A stretch of 64,000 nt of DNA, taken from contig NZ_CP082249.1 of NCBI RefSeq assembly GCF_019879105.1, positions 372,001 through 436,000 of the forward strand, given 5' to 3'. Below the pieces are notes generated by a model that worked only from the letters and a program-made list of their open reading frames with translations, did not search any database and had not been told where the DNA came from. Shown here in pieces: positions 9,838-18,193 of the stretch. The stretch is from Natrinema sp. SYSU A 869. GTDB taxonomy: Archaea; Halobacteriota; Halobacteria; Halobacteriales; Natrialbaceae. The position numbers were made by a program, and so were the translations under genes. Position 1 is the first letter of the stretch, and each line of letters opens with the position of its first letter.

Positions 9838-10965
9838 ATGGACGACTTCATCGAACGGTTCGGGGCCGAGCGCGTCTGGGCCGCGACCGTCGCGACGCTC
9901 GCCGCCGTAGTGGTCCTCGGTGCGGTCCTGTTCCCCCAGCGGGTGTACGTCGAGTTCATCTGGCAGTACTTCTGGGGGCCGGTCGTTGCCGACGCCCACA
10001 GTTGGAACTGTGTCGCCTGGGCCGGTGGCGAGCAAATCTCCTGCAGCGAGGCCGGCCCCGGTGCCGGCCCGACCGCCGAGCCCGGCTACACGTTCGTCTC
10101 CTACGCCGGCTACATCCCGACGCTAGTCCTGTTGCTAGTCGGGATCATCTTCCTCGTGCGCCGCCTCGGGATCGAACGCTATCGCGCGGGCTTTTTCGCC
10201 CTGTTCCCGTTCATGCTCTTCGGCGGTGCGTTGCGCGTCGTCGAGGACGCTAACGCCGCTGCCTTCGAGGAGACTGGCTCGATGGCCATTCAGCTGCCGT
10301 GGTCCGGCTTCATCATCAGCCCGCTGATCTACTTCACCGTCTTCTTCATCGCGCTCTTCGCAGTAGTGTTCTCCATCTGGCTCGATCGCAACGAGTACGT
10401 CTCGGGTTATGAGTACCCGCTGGCCGGCATCGGAACGACAGTGCTGACGATCACGCTCGCGTATCTGGCGTACGTCGCCGCGACGGAGCCCTACGCGGAG
10501 TTCCACCCGCTCATTCCGCTCGTGATTCTCGTCGGTGCGACGCTTACGACGGCGATCACGTGGGTCGCACTCAAGCGCTTCGCCCCCGAGCTGAACCGCG
10601 GCACCGCGTCGATGGGGATCGTGGTCATCTGGGCCCACGCGGTCGACGGAGTCGCGAACGTCATCGGCCTTGACTGGGCGACCAGCCTCGGGCTGCCGGC
10701 TAACCTCGTCCCGAAACACCCGATCAACCGGGCGATCGCCAACACGACGGCTGACGTGCTGCCAGCCAATATCGTCGCCGTCACCGGCTCAGCCTGGCCG
10801 TTCCTGCTCGTGAAAATCGCCGCCGCCGTCTTCGTCATCTGGATCTTCGACGAGACAGTCTTCGAGGACAGCCCCCGCTACGCCATCTTGCTCATGATCA
10901 CCGTCGTCGCCGTCGGACTGGGTCCCGGCACCCGCGACATGCTTCGGGCCACGTTCGGCGTCTGA
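9838..10965 (+). CDS. DUF63 family multi-spanning membrane protein
   Basis: A 375-residue integral membrane protein with about eight hydrophobic segments, including [20 protein letters not shown] near the N-terminus and a final pair at the C-terminus. The motif [19 protein letters not shown] is typical of DUF63, a family found in haloarchaea and other Euryarchaeota and of unknown function. It follows the phosphatase gene on the same strand and precedes the nop5-flpA pair, which has its own promoter. Cys residues in the first extracytoplasmic loop (SWNC, ISCSE) could form a disulfide. Confidence 0.85.
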   Translation: MDDFIERFGAERVWAATVATLAAVVVLGAVLFPQRVYVEFIWQYFWGPVVADAHSWNCVAWAGGEQISCSEAGPGAGPTAEPGYTFVSYAGYIPTLVLLLVGIIFLVRRLGIERYRAGFFALFPFMLFGGALRVVEDANAAAFEETGSMAIQLPWSGFIISPLIYFTVFFIALFAVVFSIWLDRNEYVSGYEYPLAGIGTTVLTITLAYLAYVAATEPYAEFHPLIPLVILVGATLTTAITWVALKRFAPELNRGTASMGIVVIWAHAVDGVANVIGLDWATSLGLPANLVPKHPINRAIANTTADVLPANIVAVTGSAWPFLLVKIAAAVFVIWIFDETVFEDSPRYAILLMITVVAVGLGPGTRDMLRATFGV

Positions 10966-11065
10966 CTCGCTCTCCTGGCTTTTCGGTCTGTTTTCGTCGC
11001 TCGAATGCCTCTCGAGACCGGTGTTCGTCGATGGACGTTCGATCCGAAGCGACCGCGAACGGGGA

Positions 11066-11073
11066 GTTTAATC
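11066..11073 (+). promoter_or_regulatory. TATA-like box of the nop5-flpA operon
   Basis: GTTTAATC in GC-rich surroundings ends 23 nt before the ATG at 11097. This supports leaderless transcription and decides for the internal ATG over the longer frame that begins at 11031. Confidence 0.5.
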
Positions 11074-11096
11074 GCCCGCGCCCGGAACGACCCAGC

Positions 11097-11972
11097 ATGA
11101 GTGATACGGACGGGTGGTTCGCGGGCGTGGACCGCGACGATCCCGATGCGACGACGACCGCGATTCGCGAGGGGAGCGCCGACGAGCCCCGCGATTGGCC
11201 GACCATCGCAGTCGACGACGGGTTCGCGAGCGACGCCGATGACTACTACGACGCCCTCCGCGAGGCGACGACGGCGGCAACGCGGGCCGCGGTAACCGAA
11301 CGTGAACGGGCCGACGACCGCCAGCTCGTCCACGCGATTCGGGCGATGGACGACTGTAATCGGACGGCCAACGAACTCGCCGAGCGGCTCGCGGAGTGGG
11401 CCGGAACCGTCGATCCCGAGGCGGGGACCGGCGTAGAGTACGCCAGAGCGCTCGCACGCGAGGAGGCCGACGACGAGCTCGAGGAGCCTGCGATCCGATC
11501 GCTCGCCGAACGGGTCGCCGACCTCGCCGACGAGGCAGACGAGCTACGGGAGTTTATCGAACGCCAGACCCCGACCGTCGCGCCGAACCTCTCGGCGCTG
11601 GCCGAGCCCGTCCTCGCGGCCCGGCTGATCGCGCTGGCCGGCGGCTTGGAGGATCTCGCGAAGAAACCCAGCGGGACGGTACAGGTGCTCGGTGCAGAAG
11701 ACGCCCTGTTCGCCCATCTGCGGGGGCACGCGCCCTCGCCCAAACACGGGATCATCTACACGCACGACGCGGTGCGGGGCACCCATCCCGACGAGCGAGG
11801 CTCTGCGGCGCGTGCGGTGGCCGGGAAACTCTCCATCGCTGCCCGCGTCGACCACTACTCGAGCGAGCTAAAGCCCGAGCTCGAGGCGGAACTGGCCGAG
11901 CGAGTCGAGACGATTCAGGCGCGGACGACGGACGACGACGCCGCGACCGACGGAGGTGCCGACGATGAGTGA
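11097..11972 (+). CDS. nop5: Nop5/Nop56/58-type C/D-box sRNP scaffold protein
   Basis: A 291-residue protein with the Nop domain in its C-terminal half: coiled-coil helices (about 85-170), then LAARLIALAGGLEDLAKKPSG and VQVLGAEDALFAHLRGHAPSPKHGIIY, the segment that contacts L7Ae and guide RNA. With fibrillarin and L7Ae it forms the C/D-box sRNP that directs 2'-O-methylation of rRNA and tRNA. The N-terminal part, which binds fibrillarin, is short and acidic. Its stop codon overlaps the start of flpA, so the two are translationally coupled and made together. Confidence 0.93.
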   Translation: MSDTDGWFAGVDRDDPDATTTAIREGSADEPRDWPTIAVDDGFASDADDYYDALREATTAATRAAVTERERADDRQLVHAIRAMDDCNRTANELAERLAEWAGTVDPEAGTGVEYARALAREEADDELEEPAIRSLAERVADLADEADELREFIERQTPTVAPNLSALAEPVLAARLIALAGGLEDLAKKPSGTVQVLGAEDALFAHLRGHAPSPKHGIIYTHDAVRGTHPDERGSAARAVAGKLSIAARVDHYSSELKPELEAELAERVETIQARTTDDDAATDGGADDE

Positions 11973-12600
11973 GGCCCTCCCGGAAGGGGTCGAGCGCCGC
12001 GAATTCGACGGGGCCGAGCGACTCGCGACTCGAGGGGAGCCCGTCTACGGCGAGCCGACAGATAGTGAGTGGCGCGCGTGGAACCCGCACCGATCGAAGC
12101 TCGGTGCGATGCTCGAGTTGAGCATGGACACCGGTCTCGAGGGCGGCGAAACCGTCCTCTATCTGGGTGCCGCGAGCGGAACAACGGTGAGCCACGTCGC
12201 CGATTTCGCCGGCCCGACATACGCGGTCGAGTTCGCCGCGCGGCCGGTCCGGGACCTGCTCGAGGCCGCCGAAAGCCGCGATCGGCTCTTTCCGCTATTG
12301 AAAGACGCCCGGAAGCCGGAGAGCTACGCCCACGTCGTCGAGTCGGACGTGGACGTGATCGTACAGGACGTGGCGACGCGCGGGCAGGCCCGCGTAGCGC
12401 TCGAGAACCGGCAGTTCTTGGCCGACGACGGGCAGCTCCTGTTAGCCGTGAAGGCCCGGAGTGAGGACGTGACTCGAGAGCCGGCGGCCGTGTTCGAGGA
12501 CGTTCGAGAGGAACTGGAGGAGGGGTACGAGATTGTGGAGAGTAGACGGCTCGAGAGCTATCATGCGGACCATCTCGGGATCGTCGCGCGGCCGCTCTGA
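11965..12600 (+). CDS. flpA: Fibrillarin-like rRNA/tRNA 2'-O-methyltransferase
   Basis: A 211-residue SAM-dependent methyltransferase, the catalytic subunit of archaeal C/D-box sRNPs. The family start is clear: EWRAWNPHRSKLGAML, then the SAM-binding VLYLGAASGTTVSHVAD (about 55-71), then YAVEFAARPVRDLL, and DVIVQDVATRGQA. It transfers a methyl group to the ribose selected by guide RNA, held by Nop5. The ATG at 11965 overlaps the last codons of nop5 by 8 nt, a classic coupled pair. Length and motifs are normal. Confidence 0.95.
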   Translation: MSEALPEGVERREFDGAERLATRGEPVYGEPTDSEWRAWNPHRSKLGAMLELSMDTGLEGGETVLYLGAASGTTVSHVADFAGPTYAVEFAARPVRDLLEAAESRDRLFPLLKDARKPESYAHVVESDVDVIVQDVATRGQARVALENRQFLADDGQLLLAVKARSEDVTREPAAVFEDVREELEEGYEIVESRRLESYHADHLGIVARPL

Positions 12601-12869
12601 TTTAGATCCACTATCATTTGATCTGGTAGCGCTGAGCCGATCGGCTGTAGTAATTGCAACAATCATCGGCGCTATTGTACGCAGTCTGTGGTGCCCCTAA
12701 GGGGGCAGGGCAATTGCGCGGCGCGCAGAGCACGCACCGCGCTAGCGAAACGTTAGGCTGGCCGATTCGGGACGGTACAACGGTTCTTCTCTAGCAGTAG
12801 AAGAGGATAGGACCCTTGATAATGAGTGTTGTCGAGTCCGCTTCGGAGGGGAGAGATTAGACTATGATG
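12601..12869. other. Intergenic region downstream of flpA
   Basis: No convincing gene. Notable sequence is a hairpin formed by TGCCCC and GGGGCA near 12690-12708, and a GC-rich palindromic patch gcgcggcgcgc near 12717-12727. The hairpin could end the nop5-flpA transcript. From here the base composition becomes more A/T-rich, marking the start of an accessory zone. Confidence 0.4.
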
Positions 12870-12949
12870 AGCGGTAAGTACAGGTGAGGGAGGTGACGCT
12901 CCGAATCGTAACCCCTCCCCTTTCTATCAGGAACGGTGTGCTGAATACA
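12870..12949 (+). repeat. Left arm of dispersed element, copy 1
   Basis: The 12-mer AGCGGTAAGTAC at 12870-12881 is followed, 70 nt from its first base, by GCTGAATACA at 12940-12949. The same two words recur at 15771 and 15840 with 69-nt spacing. The sequence between is diverged but keeps scattered matches. GTGCTGAATA at 12938-12947 is the inverted complement of TATTCAGCAC at 13466-13475, on the other side of the small cargo gene. Confidence 0.5.
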
Positions 12950-13043
12950 AGTGCTGGATTCAGCGCGTATATCGGGTCAATTCGAAAATCACAGATAAAA
13001 TAATGGGGAAACACCTATTAGTGAATATACATTTAGGGGAAAT

Positions 13044-13346
13044 ATGGACGGAGATGGCGGGGGAATGGATGGTGGCGGTATGAGTGGCGGTGGAATGGGA
13101 GGCACACATGGAGTTGGAATGGGAAGTACGGGCGAAGATTCTCCGGATTCTGGAGAGTCAGTCCTCCAGTCGATGGGATACAGAGATAGTGAAGTCGGAA
13201 TGGACAGGACGGATGGGAACTCTACCGGTTCTTGGACTTCAGTCCTCCAGACGGTCATAATCCTAGTAATGGTGGGATTCCTCGGGGTCTGCTTCGTGTA
13301 CTTCCTCCTAACAGGTATATTGGCTATATTTGGTGTGCACCTGTAA
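13044..13346 (+). CDS. Gly/Met-rich single-span membrane microprotein
   Basis: A 100-residue frame. Residues 1-30 consist almost wholly of Gly, Met, Asp and His in repeats such as GGGMSGGGMGG. A polar stretch follows, and residues 68-100 are one long hydrophobic helix (VIILVMVGFLGVCFVYFLL) ending at the C-terminus. Such a protein would sit in the membrane by its tail with the Gly/Met tail exposed; Met/His-rich tails can bind copper, but this is inference. A/T-rich promoter-like DNA precedes the ATG. An overlapping minus-strand frame is Pro/Ile-rich and less plausible. The gene lies between inverted repeat arms. Confidence 0.45.
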   Translation: MDGDGGGMDGGGMSGGGMGGTHGVGMGSTGEDSPDSGESVLQSMGYRDSEVGMDRTDGNSTGSWTSVLQTVIILVMVGFLGVCFVYFLLTGILAIFGVHL

Positions 13347-13465
13347 TGGACAGTTCTACTATGATAAATGCCCGAAAAATAGGCCCTCAACAGAACCTCT
13401 AACTTCTATACCTGCCACCCAACAACTCCATTCCCGATGGAACCCGGTGAACGATCCACACTATC

Positions 13466-13600
13466 TATTCAGCACGGCTCGCTGGACATCTCCCGTGCCT
13501 AATAGAAACACTAGTGCTCATTTCGCATATGTACTTAACATCACTTTCGAAAGAGAATTTGGTGAAATTATCGTCCGAGAACTCGTCTGAAGTCGGACAG
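13466..13600 (+). repeat. Right arm of dispersed element, copy 1
   Basis: Begins with TATTCAGCACG (13466) and ends in a 79-nt block (13522-13600) that matches 15682-15759 at roughly three quarters of positions. The block contains the inverted repeat GTCCGA (13573-13578) with TCGGAC (13593-13598). A shorter relative lies at 16864-16974. Confidence 0.55.
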
Positions 13601-13745
13601 TAATTTCGTTCAATACAGGACAGGGAGTGTACGCGTACTCACCGCGATCGAACGGGCTGACGGCCGTGAGCCGAGGGAGAGGAGTACTTTCCGTCGAAGC
13701 TAAGCGGTATCAAAGATCCCGTGAGGGTGTCGGCACGAAGTTGTT

Positions 13746-14128
13746 CGAAACGGCTTCGCCGTTTCGTGATGCCACAAATCTGCGATTTGTGAGCACGCCG
13801 ACTGCTCGAAGACCTTTGTCCCCCGCTGTCGTCGGACGGCGTTGACGCCCGACTGGAAGCGATTCCGAAGGAATCGCCCAGTCCGAGTGAGCTTCGCTCT
13901 CTCGAGATTTCGCCGAGGGCGCGATTCCGTCGTGCTCGTGGTTCGAAAAGCGCTTCGCGCCTTTCGTCATCAAGCGAAGCCTACGGCTTCGCGGATCCCG
14001 CGAATTCTGGCGGGACGTACGCCCTGCTGACATCGCGGGAGCGAAGCTCCCGCTTAGCTTCGATTCGCTCAGTCACGGAAGACGCTCTGCGTCTTCCGAA
14101 CGACAGCGCAAACGTTCGGTTCGCACTG
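13746..14128. repeat. Array of about eleven short-loop hairpins
   Basis: At least nine well-formed hairpins with loops of 2-7 nt stand one after another: 13746-13766, 13773-13791, 13831-13853 (imperfect), 13851-13883 (stem of 14 bp with a two-base bulge), 13889-13899, 13944-13966, 13974-13992, 13996-14015, 14035-14053, 14076-14098 and a weaker one at 14104-14128. Most stems are 8-10 bp with loops ttc, gaa, tac, tgc or tct; stem sequences all differ, so it is not a CRISPR or tandem repeat. No protein frame fits. The array lies directly downstream of the minus-strand transporter gene and could be in its 3' untranslated region, or be an independent element. The rest of 13347-14143 shows no gene. 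Confidence 0.8.
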
Positions 14129-14143
14129 AGCAACGTGTCTCAG

Positions 14144-15571
14144 TCAGTCCGTACTCTCGCTCGGTTGCGGTCGGTTTTCAGAGACGGAACGGCGGGCCAC
14201 TAAGACGAGCGCCATCACTGTCAGCAGCGCCGTGACCAACAACAGTCCCGTCCCCGCTGGGATCCCGACTAGGGCCGCGACGTCGGCGTAGAACGTAAAG
14301 AGGAGAAACGCCGGGAAGAGGGTCCCGATCGCGTATCGCCACGGGACCACCAGTGGGCGTGAGAGCTGTCCCGCACCTTCGAGATACTCCTCGATCGCGG
14401 CCGGACCGAGGACCCAGGCTGTGTACACCATGAACCCGGTCAGGCCAAGCACCAAGAGTAGATCGACGAGGTGGTCCGCGAACAGCGTAAACACCGCGGG
14501 GCTGAACGCGTTCACGCCGCCGGTGAGTGCGATCAGCGCGAATAGCCCCCGGGTCGCCGTCGACCGCTCGAGATCGAACTCGTCAACCAGAAACGAGACC
14601 GGAATCTCGAGCATGCTGATCAGACTCGTCAGAGCTGCGAGAAGAACGACGAGAAAGAAGACCGCGCCGAGAAGTCGCCCGCCGGGCAGGCTTGCGAACG
14701 CGCCGGCGATCCCGATGAACAGGGCGCCGGGGCCGCCCTCAGCCGGGCCCGGCGTGAATGAGAACAGCAACGGGAACACCACGAGTCCGGCCAGGATGCC
14801 GATACCGAGATTGAACACAGCGATAGCCGAGGCGTCGAGGGGCAGCGAGCGGTCGTCGTCGATGTAGGAGGCATAGGTGATCATCGTCCCGCTGCCGATC
14901 GAGAGGGTGAACAGCGCCTGGCCGGCGGCCGCTCCCAGTACCGATAGGAAGTTCTCCGCGAGGTAGGCACCGTCGAATTCGAGGTAGAACTCGTATCCCT
15001 GCGCGGCGCCGGGTTGTTGGGCCGCCCAGATCGCGAGTCCGATGAGCAACACGACGACACCGGGTATCATCACCTTCGTCGTCGCCTCAATGCCGCGTCT
15101 GATCCCCGCGGCGACGATCAGAGACGTGGCCACGAGGACGGCGAGTTGGTAGCCGAATGCTTCGGCACCGTAGCTGATCGCCGCGAAGTGGGTTTCGGGA
15201 TCCGCGAAATAGGCGCCCGTTGCGCTCTCGAGAAAGTACCGAAGGATCCATCCGCCGACGACGCTGTAGAACGACATCAGCATGATCGAGGTCACGACAC
15301 AGAGCACGCCCAACGCCGTCCAGAAACGCGATCCGGCGAGCGATTTGAACGCCCCCACTGGGTTCCGATTCGACCGTCGACCGATCACGAATGCGGCCAG
15401 CAATCCCGGCACACCGACGACGAGGACGATGAGCAGATACAACAGCAGAAAGGCGCTTCCGCCGTTCTCCGCGGTCATCCAGGGAAATCGCCAGATGTTC
15501 CCCAGTCCGATTGCGCTTCCGACCGCGGCCAAGATAAATCCGGCGCGACTCGACCAACTCTCACGTACCAT
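14144..15571 (-). CDS. Sodium-dependent (NSS/SNF family) transporter
   Basis: A 475-residue membrane protein with about twelve helices. The first carries GSAIGLGNIWRFPW, the sodium- and substrate-binding signature of neurotransmitter:sodium symporters, followed by an NGG motif. Another conserved helix reads ALFTLSIGSGTMITYASY. Prokaryotic members import amino acids such as tryptophan, leucine or tyrosine with Na+, which fits a salt-dependent cell; the substrate cannot be told from sequence. It is a single gene, and its 3' side runs straight into the hairpin array. Confidence 0.92.
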   Translation of the reverse strand: MVRESWSSRAGFILAAVGSAIGLGNIWRFPWMTAENGGSAFLLLYLLIVLVVGVPGLLAAFVIGRRSNRNPVGAFKSLAGSRFWTALGVLCVVTSIMLMSFYSVVGGWILRYFLESATGAYFADPETHFAAISYGAEAFGYQLAVLVATSLIVAAGIRRGIEATTKVMIPGVVVLLIGLAIWAAQQPGAAQGYEFYLEFDGAYLAENFLSVLGAAAGQALFTLSIGSGTMITYASYIDDDRSLPLDASAIAVFNLGIGILAGLVVFPLLFSFTPGPAEGGPGALFIGIAGAFASLPGGRLLGAVFFLVVLLAALTSLISMLEIPVSFLVDEFDLERSTATRGLFALIALTGGVNAFSPAVFTLFADHLVDLLLVLGLTGFMVYTAWVLGPAAIEEYLEGAGQLSRPLVVPWRYAIGTLFPAFLLFTFYADVAALVGIPAGTGLLLVTALLTVMALVLVARRSVSENRPQPSESTD

Positions 15572-15626
15572 CCTGTCTCAGGGAACCGACTCGGCGCGCA
15601 TAAGAATTGTCTATCAGCGGCTCAGC

Positions 15627-15666
15627 TCATTCGCGGTGACATGGAATCAGGTAATCTGAACACGAC
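15627..15666 (+). repeat. Solo end of a small mobile element
   Basis: This 40-nt segment matches the reverse complement of about 25399-25438 at 33 of 40 positions, both ending TCTGAACACGAC. At 25.4 kb the same sequence forms one inverted end of a 93-bp element. Here only one end is seen. Confidence 0.5.
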
Positions 15667-15681
15667 GCTTAACCTGGTCAG

Positions 15682-15759
15682 TTCGCACACGTACGTAACG
15701 CCACTTCCGAAACGGGCTTAGTGAAATCATCGTCAGAGAATTCGTCCAGAGTCGGACAG
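15682..15759 (+). repeat. 79-nt dispersed repeat block, copy 2
   Basis: Aligns with 13522-13600: shared words include TTCGCA, GTAC, TAAC, CACTT, CGAAA, GTGAAAT and GTCGGACAG. Its inverted repeat is imperfect here (GTCAGA with TCGGAC). It is directly followed by left-arm copy 2. Confidence 0.55.
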
Positions 15760-15770
15760 GATCGTGAAGC

Positions 15771-15849
15771 AGCGGTAAGTACGGGGACTCACACAACATA
15801 TCGCCCATTGATTCCTCCGATAGTCGTCAGAATTGGGTTGCTGAATACA
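15771..15849 (+). repeat. Left arm of dispersed element, copy 2
   Basis: AGCGGTAAGTAC (15771-15782) and GCTGAATACA (15840-15849) repeat the words and spacing of 12870-12949. It stands upstream of the lipoprotein gene at 15.9-16.7 kb. The 15572-15898 interval holds only these repeats and no gene. Confidence 0.5.
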
Positions 15850-15898
15850 GAGGATGGATTGATCAACCGGGCGACCCGGACGGTACCGAACTGAGTAG

Positions 15899-16728
15899 TT
15901 ACGACCTCGCCGTCGCGTTCGCCACCCACTCCGGTTTCTCGACGTCAGTGCTCCCCACGTCGGACAGGGTGTACGCCCGCGAGTACCTATGCCGAGAACG
16001 GTGTTCGGGAGGTTTCACGAACGTGTACTGGTAGTAGCGGATGACACCGTCCGTGTCGAGCAGGAGCGTCGCGGAGAAGTTCTCGTAGGACCAACTCGCG
16101 TTCTCGCCCCCGCCCACCGGTCGGGCAGCGCGTCGACGCCGGTGGCCTCGTACCGCATCACCGAAACGCCCTGGAACGTCTCGACGCCCTCGCGCTCGTA
16201 GGTGGCGTCAATCGCAGCGAAATCGTACCCGGGGCCGCTGTCATTGTTGAATACTCCGCGCCAGAGATAATACTCGCCCGACTCGTTGAATACCGACACG
16301 GGGGAGAGTTTCCTCACCTCCGTCCAGTTGTTCTCCCGTGACAGCACGTACTCCGTACTTCCGTTCGAGTAGATGGAACCGTTCCCCGAAAAGTAGCCGG
16401 TGGTGTGTTCGAGGTACTGTGAGGCGTCGGGCTCGACGAGAATCCGGCTCGTGTCGTTCATGTACCTGAAATCCTCCTCCAGGACCGGGGGATTGCGGTC
16501 CGTCCGGTTTGCCTCGGTTGAGAGCGTGAAGCTCGTGTTCCCCAGCGCGGTCGCGTGGGTGTCGAACACCGACTGATCGATGTCCGACGCGTTCGGGAAC
16601 TCGTCGGGGGACGCGTCGGGGGGCGCGTCGGGCGACGGCTGGTTCTCACCCCCACTCGGAAGCCCAGCACATCCCGCGAAGACCAAGAGGGCGACGACGG
16701 CGACCGTTGAGAGCGAAGACGCACGCAT
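15899..16728 (-). CDS. Secreted lipoprotein (DUF7537-like), frameshifted near 16117
   Basis: Starting at MRASSLSTVAVVALLVFAGCAG, the protein has a signal peptide with lipobox FAGC, then a Pro/Asp-rich linker and a domain beginning VFDTHATALGNTSFTLSTEANRT. This resembles the large haloarchaeal family of DUF7537-type lipoproteins, of unknown role. After DALPDR, near 16117, the frame shifts by one base; the next frame continues smoothly as GGGENASWSYENFSATLLL through to EWVANATARS. A missing G in a G run explains it. I list the whole span as one gene. It lies between repeat arms. Exact family membership is uncertain. Confidence 0.65.
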
Positions 16729-16863
16729 AGGATACAATTCAATCGACTAACATTTAATGCTATGGGTAATTCTACCTCTTGGACACAGGGCGATGCCACC
16801 CTACCCAGGTGTTGTGACTCTCAGGAGAATCGGTCCCGAACCGATTGCAAGATACGCGCTATG

Positions 16864-16974
16864 TATTCAGTACGACTCTGCCAACATCACCGATAGCTGG
16901 GAGAAGTACCGGCATTAGATTTGCGTGTATACCTACCGCTTGGGTCGTGTCCGAGAATTCTCCCAAAGTCGGAC
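16864..16974 (+). repeat. Right arm of dispersed element, copy 3 (short form)
   Basis: Starts TATTCAGTACGACTC, comparable with TATTCAGCACGGCTC at 13466, and ends in the perfect inverted repeat GTCCGA (16949-16954) with TCGGAC (16969-16974) around a similar 14-nt core. About 22 nt of the longer version are missing. The interval 16729-17060 holds no gene besides this. Confidence 0.45.
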
Positions 16975-17060
16975 GCCAACCGGTCCGATCGATCCCTCAA
17001 CCCCACGAAAAGACTAGTATTCTTCCCGGAATTGACCGCGATACGCGCATTCCGGACACC

Positions 17061-17600
17061 ATGAATCTCCAGCAACGCAAGAACCGCGAAGACATGAAGG
17101 TCTGGCTTAGCCAGAACGAAGTCGAAGATTTCCTTGGGGCCGCTGCCGATACCCAGCAACGAATTGCTTTCGCGCTCGGGGCCCGCTGTGGGCTCCGGTC
17201 ACACGAGGTCTTGGACGTCGCCCCAGAGGACGTCGTCGACACCGACGCCGGGACGATGCTTCGAGTCTGTCACGGGAAAGGCGATAAGTTCCGCGAGACC
17301 TCAGTCCCACGAAATCTCGCAACGACCATCGACACGATCGACTATCGCGACGCAGGCGCGAGTTCGCCGCTCGTCGAGATCACGAGCACACGCTCGCTGC
17401 GGCGCTGGGTTCGATCGGCAGCTGACGAGTTGTACGAAGAGACCAGTGACGCTGGCTGGGACCACTGTGCACACGAGATACGGCTAGCTGTGTACATGTT
17501 CGACGCATTTGCTACTCGAGTCCCTATTCTGCTCGAAACAAGAGGCAGGTTACCACAACCAGCGGTTAAAATCAGCCGTTCAATGAAGCGAAATAACTAG
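17061..17600 (+). pseudogene. Truncated tyrosine recombinase (integrase)
   Basis: A catalytic-domain fragment of a XerC/D-type recombinase. ATG 17061 opens NLQQRKNREDMKVW and leads to ALGARCGLRSHEVLDV, which carries the first catalytic Arg, then HGKGDKFRETSVP with the beta-hairpin Lys, and AHEIR, which corresponds to the HxxR box. After HEIR the sequence no longer matches the family and the nucleophilic Tyr is missing. The core-binding domain present in full-length enzymes (300 or more residues) is also absent. It cannot catalyse strand exchange, and marks past integration in this zone. A long in-frame extension upstream to 16845 lies in the repeat arm and is not credible. Confidence 0.75.
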
Positions 17601-17705
17601 AGTTTCCAGCCTCGTGTGTACGAGCACCCACCCAGAACAGATCTTATTCCTCCTCAACCCCTTCAACCTCCCCTAATTACGTTGATAATTAGTAGTACTT
17701 CCGAG

Positions 17706-17975
17706 TTACTCACTAGACGGTGTTTCCAACTCTCTCGCATCGAGATCACTCCGAAGGTACCGTTCACCGTCTTCAGTGATCGTGTAAACACCGTTTCCGA
17801 TATTCTGAGTGAGACCATACCCTTCAAGTTTCATACATCGGTTGTTAATATGTTGTCGTGAAAACGGAATCGGCCCCTCTTCTTTGATTTTCGTTGGGGA
17901 TCGAGGGCCGTTCTCGACCAAGAACTCGAGAATCCTGTCGTCAGCGAGAACCATCCAGTCGGCAGAAATCCGCAT
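17706..17975 (-). CDS. PhiH1-repressor-like winged-helix protein
   Basis: An 89-residue DNA-binding protein beginning MRISADWMVLADDRILEFL, the standard opening of haloarchaeal proteins related to the phage PhiH1 repressor. The winged helix is formed by SPTKIKEEGPIPFSRQHINNR (recognition helix SRQHINNRC) and KLEGYGLTQNIGNGVYTITEDGERYL. These are common in proviruses and integrated elements, where they keep neighbouring genes off. Its place beside a broken integrase fits a decayed provirus or element. The 17976-18193 gap holds A/T-rich promoter-like DNA. Confidence 0.8.
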   Translation of the reverse strand: MRISADWMVLADDRILEFLVENGPRSPTKIKEEGPIPFSRQHINNRCMKLEGYGLTQNIGNGVYTITEDGERYLRSDLDARELETPSSE

Positions 17976-18193
17976 ACTACTCTGATACCCTCACACCGTC
18001 AAATTCTCGTCGGAAAGCAACCCTAACGGGTAGAATGATTAAATAGGATCTATCGATAGTTATACCAACTTTGAGCAAGTATAGTTTCTGAAGGAGCTAC
18101 ACACGGATCTGACTATCAGAGTCCGGTCAAAAGCAGCCCGGTGGTAGTGACACCGAGCCCGCAATCAGCTCCCGAAATCACCCTCCGGAAGCC

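Noticed and set aside
12690-12727. Possible RNA gene or recombination site in the GC-rich hairpin patch
   Set aside because: One simple hairpin and a short palindrome without promoter or conserved context are not enough.
13746-14128. Possible CRISPR array
   Set aside because: The hairpin stems differ from unit to unit and spacing is irregular; no direct repeats or cas genes are present.
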